Shown in pieces: positions 36,029 through 41,583 of a stretch of 41,583 nt of DNA. A program made the translations under genes and the position numbers. Source of the DNA: Sulfuricella sp. GTDB taxonomy: Bacteria; Pseudomonadota; Gammaproteobacteria; Burkholderiales; Sulfuricellaceae. Every line of letters starts with the position of its first letter. The first letter of the stretch is position 1. The stretch spans positions 1 to 41,583 of the forward strand of contig JAGXQV010000059.1 in the NCBI GenBank assembly GCA_018336195.1, written 5' to 3'. Under the pieces are notes generated by a model. That model saw only the letters and a program-made list of their open reading frames with translations. It searched no databases and was not told the origin of the DNA.

Positions 36029-37552
36029 ATGGAACTGCCACTTGTAAAAAACGATGTGGGTTGTCGGCAAGGCTCCGGAAGAATTTGGGGCTACTTTCTG
36101 CATAATATGAAAGCGCAGGGATTGGCGCCAAGCAAGACGGTGATCGGCTACATTGCCGCCTGGTTGGGGCTGGCGGTGGTGTTGATGGCGGATCTGTCCC
36201 CGACGATTGCTTCCTATCCGGCCCAGGCCGTATTGGCCGTGATTGTCTGGTCCTGCATCGTCTGGGTGACCGAGGCAGTGCCGGTAGGGGTGACCGGCCT
36301 GATGATACCGATGCTGCTGGTGGTGACGAAGGCGGTACCGAAGGTTCCCGAGGCTTTCGGCGGCTTCGTTCTCGACGTTAGCTTTATGACTCTGGGCGCG
36401 TTCATGTTTGCCGCCATCCTGAGCGCGGCGAAACTCGACACGCGCATCGCCCTCTTCGTCCTGAACAAAATGAAGGCGGTGCGAGTCGGCAAGATCATCG
36501 TCGCGCTATTTACCACCAACATGGCCCTGTCGCTGGTGGTGCCGGCGGCCAATGCGCGGTCCGCGACCATGTTGCCGATCGTCAATGGCGTGATTGGACT
36601 GTTCGGCGACAGCACGGCGGAAAGCAAGGCGAAGAAAGCCATCGTCATCTCTTGCATCGTCTATGCCACGATGGTGGGCGGCATCCTGTTCCTGACCGCC
36701 CATTTGCCCAACCTGCTGATGGTGGGGCTGTTCGACAAGCAGCTTGGCGTGCAAATTTCGTGGTTGCAATGGCTGTGGCTGCATTTGCCGATCGTCGGCA
36801 TGTTTCCCCTGATGTATTGGATCGTCAATTTCACGTTTCGCAGTAATAAAGTGGAAGTCCCGGGCGGTATGGAACGGCTCCAGAAAGAGCAGTTAGAGCT
36901 TGGCAAAACGCGCGGCCATGAGTGGGTAACCCTCGCCATCTTCGCTTTTGCCGCGATCATGTGGATGCTGGAGGATGTCCATAAAATCAAGAGCGGGATG
37001 ATGACCTTGATCGCGATCGGCGTGTTCTTCATTCCCGGCATCTTCCAGTTGAAGTGGGTCACGGTGCAGAACAAAACCATCTGGGGCACCTGGCTCCTGC
37101 TGTGCGGCGCCTTATCCATGTCGGCCGCCATGGGGTCGTCGGGACTCGCCCGCCAAATGGCGGCGCTGATCTATCCATGGGTGTCGGGGCACGGCTGGAT
37201 TGCGGGACTGCTCATCATCATATTGGCAACCCGGATCATACGGCTCGGCATGTTGAGCAATATCGCATCCGTCGCGATGTTGGCGCCGGTGTTGCTCGAA
37301 ATGGCCCCCCTGCTCAACATGAACCCGGTAGCGCTCACCCTGCTGGTCGGCAACATCGACACCTTCGCGTTTTTGATTCCAACCCAAGTGGTAGCGGGGG
37401 TCGTGGCCTACAGCACCAATACCTTCACCATGTGGGATTACTTCAAAGTCGGTTTCCCGACCGTCATTGCCGCCATTGCCTGGAGCATGTTGGTCATGGT
37501 GCCCTGGTACGCGTACAACGGCTTTCCGATCTGGGAGCCGCTGGTAAAGTAG
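36029..37552 (+). CDS. DASS/SLC13-family anion transporter (divalent anion:Na+ symporter)
   Basis: A 507-aa membrane protein with about 11-12 hydrophobic segments. GGAGG ahead of ATG 36029 supports this start. The first helix region is IGYIAAWLGLAVVLM; the scaffold and transport repeats follow. The two substrate-site motifs, normally SNT, read VVPAANARSATML and LGMLSNIASVAML. The Asn residues are kept, but the Thr is lost in both and the first Ser is Ala. Carboxylates or sulfate are typical substrates, and the altered site suggests a different specificity. It stands after the sulfotransferase, so sulfate or an organosulfonate is plausible but unproven. Confidence 0.88.
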   Translation: MELPLVKNDVGCRQGSGRIWGYFLHNMKAQGLAPSKTVIGYIAAWLGLAVVLMADLSPTIASYPAQAVLAVIVWSCIVWVTEAVPVGVTGLMIPMLLVVTKAVPKVPEAFGGFVLDVSFMTLGAFMFAAILSAAKLDTRIALFVLNKMKAVRVGKIIVALFTTNMALSLVVPAANARSATMLPIVNGVIGLFGDSTAESKAKKAIVISCIVYATMVGGILFLTAHLPNLLMVGLFDKQLGVQISWLQWLWLHLPIVGMFPLMYWIVNFTFRSNKVEVPGGMERLQKEQLELGKTRGHEWVTLAIFAFAAIMWMLEDVHKIKSGMMTLIAIGVFFIPGIFQLKWVTVQNKTIWGTWLLLCGALSMSAAMGSSGLARQMAALIYPWVSGHGWIAGLLIIILATRIIRLGMLSNIASVAMLAPVLLEMAPLLNMNPVALTLLVGNIDTFAFLIPTQVVAGVVAYSTNTFTMWDYFKVGFPTVIAAIAWSMLVMVPWYAYNGFPIWEPLVK

Positions 37553-37617
37553 TACTTGTGGGCGGAAGGCGGATTCAATTTCGATGGAGGTGCGAAAAAC
37601 GCCCCCCATCGACACCG

Positions 37618-37748
37618 CCGAGCTTCGCGCGCCTTGAGCTTGGCGTCAAATTCGGCCTTCTCGCGCTGGTAGCGTTCCTTGGCGCGTGCTTCGATCTTGG
37701 CTTTGGCAACTTCGATGGCTTTGATCCGCTCCTTGCGCCGGGCGATTT
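37618..37748 (-). mobile_element. IS1182-like transposase remnant
   Basis: On the - strand these bases encode a charged helical segment, ARRKERIKAIEVAKAKIEAR, then AKERYQREKAEFDAKLKARE. It matches the linker between the N-terminal and DDE parts of IS1182/DUF772-type transposases. Both ends of the gene are missing. It lies in the ~400-bp gap between the DASS transporter and sbcC. The remaining sequence (37749-37954) shows no gene, only a hairpin. Confidence 0.62.
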
Positions 37749-37903
37749 ACAGAACTTGGACGAAGCAGTTCTCAAACTGTGCGCCAAAATTCCACCGGAA
37801 AGTGACCAGGGTGGTCGGGATAACGGTTGCAGGCAATGAAACAGAAGAGCAGCGAAATGGCATAATTTCGCCCAAAAATGCGGTGACGTCCGACAGGCTG
37901 CCA

Positions 37904-37926
37904 GCCCCCTCTTTGCAAAAGGGGGC
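37904..37926. terminator. Possible terminator hairpin downstream of sbcC
   Basis: Stem GCCCCCT with a matching AGGGGGC (one mismatch further in) and a TTTGCAA centre lies ~29 bp beyond the sbcC stop. No long T run follows on the - strand. It could equally be part of a small repeat. Confidence 0.3.
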
Positions 37927-37954
37927 ACATAGTGCGATTGCTCCGTCTACTCCG

Positions 37955-40900
37955 CTATACCCCCGCCACCACCACCTGGCTTTGTCCGCCGGGCAAGCGC
38001 TTCACCTGCACGCAAGTGCCGATGCGTTCGGTCATTTCCTGGACATGGGAAATCACCCCGACTTTGCGGCCCAGCGACTGAAGACTGTCGAGCGCGTCCA
38101 TCGCCACTCTAAGCGTATCCGCATCCAGGCTGCCGAAGCCTTCGTCGATGAACAGCGATTCGACCCGCACCCGGTGGGACGACAGCGACGCCAGCCCCAG
38201 CGCCAGGGCCAGCGATACCAGGAAGGATTCGCCGCCGGAGAGGGAATGCACCGAGCGCTGTTCGTCGCCCATGTCCTGGTCGATCACCAGCAGTGCAAGG
38301 CTGTCCCTGACCCGGCTCAAACGGTAGCGGCGGGCGAGATCCTTGAGGTGGGCGTTGGCGTAGCCGAGCAGGATGTCGAGGGTCAGTTGCTGGGCGTAAT
38401 TGCGGAATTTCTTGCCGTCGGCGGCGCCGATCAGCTCGTTCATCTGCGCCCATAGCCGGGCGGTTTTCTCCTGAGCGGCGAGGGTATCCAGCAGTTCGGC
38501 GGCTTTTTGGCGGATTTCGTCGTCGCGGCGCAGGGCCAGTTCCACCCCGCTCAAAGATTCGCGCAAGCCGTGCAGCGCTGCCGCTACCTGTTCCAGCTTG
38601 GCCTGGACGATTTCCGGGGCGTCCGCGGTAGGCCGGGTGTTCTCGTGGGTTTCGCGCTGGCTGCGCATTTGCGCCAGGCCGCCGGTGGCAGCGGCGATGG
38701 CGGTATCCAAGTGCGCCAACGCCTGCCGTTCGGCGCTCAACCAGGCAGCGTCATGGGCCAGCAGCGTGGGCAGGGATGCGCCATCCAGCGGGGCGGATTC
38801 AGGCGCGCGGGCATTGAACGCGGTCAGCCATTGCGCCAGGTTGGCTGCGGCCTGCTGCGCCGCCGCTTGATTGTCTTCAAACTGCTTCGATAGCTGAGTC
38901 AGCGTTGCCTGCTGAACGGCCAGTTGTTGTTCGCGTTCCTTGAGGGTGTGGCGGGTACTTTCCTGGTGGCTGCGCGCGGCGTCGAGGGCTGCGTTCAAGT
39001 GGCTGTCGATGCGTTGTACGTCGAGATCGACGAGGGACGGCGGCTGGGTGCCGACGGGGTGCGCCGGCAATTCCAAACCGGCAAACAGTTCGCGGCGGGC
39101 GGACTGGCATTCATGCAGTTGCCCGGCGGCTGCGGTTAGCGCTTGTGCGGCCTGTCGGCGGGCCTCCTCGGCTTCGCTCGCCTGCCTGGACAGCCCGTGT
39201 CCAGCCAAATCCAGACTGGCCATCTCGGCAAGCAGGGCGGCTTCGCTTTTCTTCTGGGCCGACCAGGTTTCGGCGTCCCGGCGGCAGGCGCTGCGATAGC
39301 GTTGCGGGTCTGCCGCCCATTCGCCGCGCCAGCCGTTGTCCGCAATATGGGCCTGATCGAGTTGTTCCAGCGCTTGCGCCTGGCGTTGTCGAGCACCGCT
39401 TTGCCGTTCGTGAGCGGACTGGATTGCCGAGTGGATACGTTCGGCATCGGCTTTCCGCTGCGCTACCTCATCCTTTAGCGCATCGTGCGCCTGGCGCACT
39501 CTGTTGAGGCGTTCCTGGGCCTGTTGCCGCGCCATCGTCGCCCGCCGCTGCTGGGATTCCTGTTCGGCAAGGTGCATGGCTTCCTGCTGAAGCAGGTCGA
39601 ATTGACCGACCAACCAGTCTGGAAACGCCGCTGCTTCGGCGCCGAACAGTTCGCTCAGACGCGCTGCGGCTTGTGACCATACGGCCAGCAATTTTTCCTG
39701 CTCGTGCTGCTGCCGGGCGCGCTGTGACTCGATCTGTGCGTGGCGTCCGCCCAGCGTCTCAAGCTGAATGAACTGGGTCTTTTCCTCGATTTCCAGTTCC
39801 GTGACGACATTCCGGCAGCGTTTCAGGCCGTCGGCAAGGCGCGCCAGGGCATTGTCGAGCGCGGGATTTTGCGCGACATAAGGATGCTCCAGCGCACCGC
39901 ATACCGGGCACGGCACATCCGCCTGCAATTGCTCGCGCAAGGCGCCAACACTTTCCTGCGCGGCATCGAACACCACCCGCCAGCCGCGTTCGGCCTGTTG
40001 CGCGCTCGCCAGGGCGATGGGCTGTTGGCTCCGCACCTGCTCCAGACGCGCCTGTGCTGCCGCCACTTTCCGGCTGACCTCCTGCGCTTCCTGGTCGAGC
40101 GCTTGGCCTTGCGTCTCGCCTGCGCTCCGTTCGCGCCAAGCCTGGTCGGCTTGTTGAAGCGCCTCTTTACGCTGCTCCAGATCAACTCTGGCGCGCGCCA
40201 GCGCTTCGCCGTCATCGTGTTGCAATGTAGCTGTGGCGTTCCGTAACCCCTCTTCCGCCGTCTGCATTTCGTCACAAGCTGCCGCCAGCCGGGTTTCGCC
40301 CTCCCCGACCGCCAGCGTTTGCCGGTGGCTTTGGCTGTTCAGGCGCTGGAGTTCTTCGTCCGCCTGCACGATGCGTTGCTGTTCTTCGCCGGCACTGGCG
40401 AACAGGCCGTCCCAGCGCAACCAGCCGTCGCCCAGCGCTTGCAAGTGAGCATGTCCGTTCAGCCATTCGGTGGCGGCTTGCAACTGTCCTTGCGCCGCCT
40501 GGATAGCCTTGCGGTTGAGGTCGAGGTCGCCGTTGGCCTTTGCCAGCGCTGCGCTAGCTCGCTGCTGGACTTTGTCCGCGCTGGCGTGGGCCTCCAGCCG
40601 GGTGGCGACTTCGATATCGAGTTGACGCGCCTGGGAGATCAGCGGCGCGAATTCCCGGCGCGCGCTTTCGAGTTGACCCAGCGCGGCATTGGCGGCTGCG
40701 GCGGCGGTTTGTGCGACAGTGCAGGCGTGCGCCGTGGTGGCGAGATTCCCTTCGGCGGCGCTCACCTGCCCGGCGATTTCCTCGCCTGCGGCTCCGAGGC
40801 GTTGCGATTCGGCCAGCAAGGGTCGGGCGTCCTGAACCGCTTCGATCAGGGCGAAACGGTCGCGGCGCGGCAGCGCGGCTTCGCGCCGGGCGGTGGCTTG

Positions 40901-41583
40901 TGCCAGTTCCGCTTGGGCTGCGGCCTCGCGCTGAAGCGCCTTTTCCAGCTCCTGATACCAGCGCAGGGTGCCGGCCAGCCATTGTTCCTGTTCGCCCTGC
41001 GCCTGGATGGCGGATTTGGCTGCGGTCTGTTCGCTTTCCAGGCGCAGGCGGTGTTCTTCCGCAAGCGGCTGTTGGTCGGCAACGCGGTTACGCAACTGCT
41101 GCAACTTGTCCTGCTCCGCCTTGTGCCGCTCGTAGGCGCGCTTCGATAGGACTTCGAAACGGTCGGTGCCGGTCAGGGTTTGCAGCAGTGCGGCCCGCTC
41201 GTCGTCGCCGGCTTTGAGGAAGGTGAAAAATTCGTTCTGCGCCAGCAACACCGCGCGGGTGAATTGCTCGAAGGAAAGGCCGATTTTTTCGATGATGGTT
41301 TTGACGACTTCGCTCTTGAGATGGCCGCCGACCGGCTGTTGGTCGGCGATGCGGATGATCGTCATCTCGGCGTTTTGCAGCTTGCGTTCCGCCTTGCCGT
41401 GGGCGCGTTTCACGCTCCAGCGCGAGCGGTAGCCGACGCCGTCGTTGCCGATAAAATCCACTTCGGCATACCCCTCGCCAGTGCCGCGCCGCAGGATGTT
41501 GCGGCGGTCGTTGGGCAGCGTGGTTTCGCTGCCGACATCGGGCAAGCCGATGCCGCGCGCATCGGCCCCCTTGAGGCGCGGGG
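37955..41583 (-). CDS. sbcC: Exonuclease subunit SbcC, 5' end cut by window edge
   Basis: About 1209 residues are visible and the frame stays open to the window's right edge. The region before the first candidate start reads LKGADARGIGLPDVG, ordinary SbcC sequence, so the N-terminal head with Walker A lies outside. Visible are VLLAQNEFFTFLKAGDDERA (Q-loop region), two long coiled coils and the zinc hook CPVCGALEHPY. At the C-terminus are the ABC signature LSGGESFLVSLALALGLASL, Walker B LFIDEGFGSLD and the His of VISHVQEM. With SbcD it forms the Mre11-Rad50-like nuclease that cuts hairpins and blocked ends. A diverged copy of its last 110 bp lies at 33711. Confidence 0.96.
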   Translation of the reverse strand, partial: PRLKGADARGIGLPDVGSETTLPNDRRNILRRGTGEGYAEVDFIGNDGVGYRSRWSVKRAHGKAERKLQNAEMTIIRIADQQPVGGHLKSEVVKTIIEKIGLSFEQFTRAVLLAQNEFFTFLKAGDDERAALLQTLTGTDRFEVLSKRAYERHKAEQDKLQQLRNRVADQQPLAEEHRLRLESEQTAAKSAIQAQGEQEQWLAGTLRWYQELEKALQREAAAQAELAQATARREAALPRRDRFALIEAVQDARPLLAESQRLGAAGEEIAGQVSAAEGNLATTAHACTVAQTAAAAANAALGQLESARREFAPLISQARQLDIEVATRLEAHASADKVQQRASAALAKANGDLDLNRKAIQAAQGQLQAATEWLNGHAHLQALGDGWLRWDGLFASAGEEQQRIVQADEELQRLNSQSHRQTLAVGEGETRLAAACDEMQTAEEGLRNATATLQHDDGEALARARVDLEQRKEALQQADQAWRERSAGETQGQALDQEAQEVSRKVAAAQARLEQVRSQQPIALASAQQAERGWRVVFDAAQESVGALREQLQADVPCPVCGALEHPYVAQNPALDNALARLADGLKRCRNVVTELEIEEKTQFIQLETLGGRHAQIESQRARQQHEQEKLLAVWSQAAARLSELFGAEAAAFPDWLVGQFDLLQQEAMHLAEQESQQRRATMARQQAQERLNRVRQAHDALKDEVAQRKADAERIHSAIQSAHERQSGARQRQAQALEQLDQAHIADNGWRGEWAADPQRYRSACRRDAETWSAQKKSEAALLAEMASLDLAGHGLSRQASEAEEARRQAAQALTAAAGQLHECQSARRELFAGLELPAHPVGTQPPSLVDLDVQRIDSHLNAALDAARSHQESTRHTLKEREQQLAVQQATLTQLSKQFEDNQAAAQQAAANLAQWLTAFNARAPESAPLDGASLPTLLAHDAAWLSAERQALAHLDTAIAAATGGLAQMRSQRETHENTRPTADAPEIVQAKLEQVAAALHGLRESLSGVELALRRDDEIRQKAAELLDTLAAQEKTARLWAQMNELIGAADGKKFRNYAQQLTLDILLGYANAHLKDLARRYRLSRVRDSLALLVIDQDMGDEQRSVHSLSGGESFLVSLALALGLASLSSHRVRVESLFIDEGFGSLDADTLRVAMDALDSLQSLGRKVGVISHVQEMTERIGTCVQVKRLPGGQSQVVVAGV

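Overview
The window looks like chromosome of a GC-rich betaproteobacterium, most likely near the Nitrosomonadales (Sulfuricella/Sideroxydans-like). This is an inference from the block smc-zipA-ligA-galU-hpt-mtnP, from dapC-dapD, and from queF next to an atypical PilZ gene. No rRNA, tRNA or CRISPR array was seen. Both window edges cut a gene: a TylF-type methyltransferase on the left and sbcC on the right.

Layout. (1) 1-3.3 kb, + strand: a TylF-like O-methyltransferase and a large TPR/GT41-like glycosyltransferase. (2) 3.3-14.7 kb, - strand: a core block read as vapB-vapC-smc-zipA-ligA-galU-hpt-mtnP, then pseB and a secreted DUF3617 protein. (3) 14.8-15.8 kb, + strand: queF and a PilZ-like gene, preceded by a 7-bp tandem repeat. 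(4) 15.9-16.26 kb: a junction of two transposase remnants (IS5-like and IS3-like). (5) 16.3-28.9 kb: an accessory surface-glycan island. It holds a second TPR-glycosyltransferase, a VioA-like sugar aminotransferase, WbqC, two methyltransferases on +, a beta-propeller protein, two more methyltransferases and a NeuD/VioB-like acyltransferase on -, then a divergent ACP-SDR-acyl ligase operon on +. (6) 28.93-29.2 kb: another IS5-like remnant, so the island has IS scars on both sides. (7) 29.3-33.6 kb: a FitAB-type toxin-antitoxin pair, an EamA exporter, dapC-dapD with a near-perfect terminator hairpin, and a CheX-like gene. (8) 33.7-37.9 kb: a Crp/Fnr regulator, a sulfotransferase and a DASS-family transporter. 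This segment is bounded by a 110-bp diverged copy of the 3' end of sbcC and by sbcC itself.

How the genes may work together. The island can be read as a pathway for an acylated and methylated aminodeoxy sugar. The DegT/VioA-like enzyme makes the amino sugar. The ligase, carrier protein and reductase prepare an acyl group, and the left-handed beta-helix acyltransferase attaches it. Several methyltransferases then cap the sugar, and TPR glycosyltransferases move it to a protein or glycan. This resembles, in gene content, the viosamine-type flagellin glycosylation islands of Pseudomonas. pseB, galU and a CheX-like gene elsewhere in the window fit a motile, glycan-decorated cell. No flagellin gene and no rmlA/rmlB lie in the window, so the acceptor and the donor sugar remain inferred.

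The most unusual items are the acyl-modification island, the sbcC 3'-end duplication around a 4.1-kb cargo, the pre-ATP-grasp/methyltransferase fusion, the GT41-like protein lacking several expected catalytic residues, and a REP-like hairpin translated in frame within the SMC hinge.
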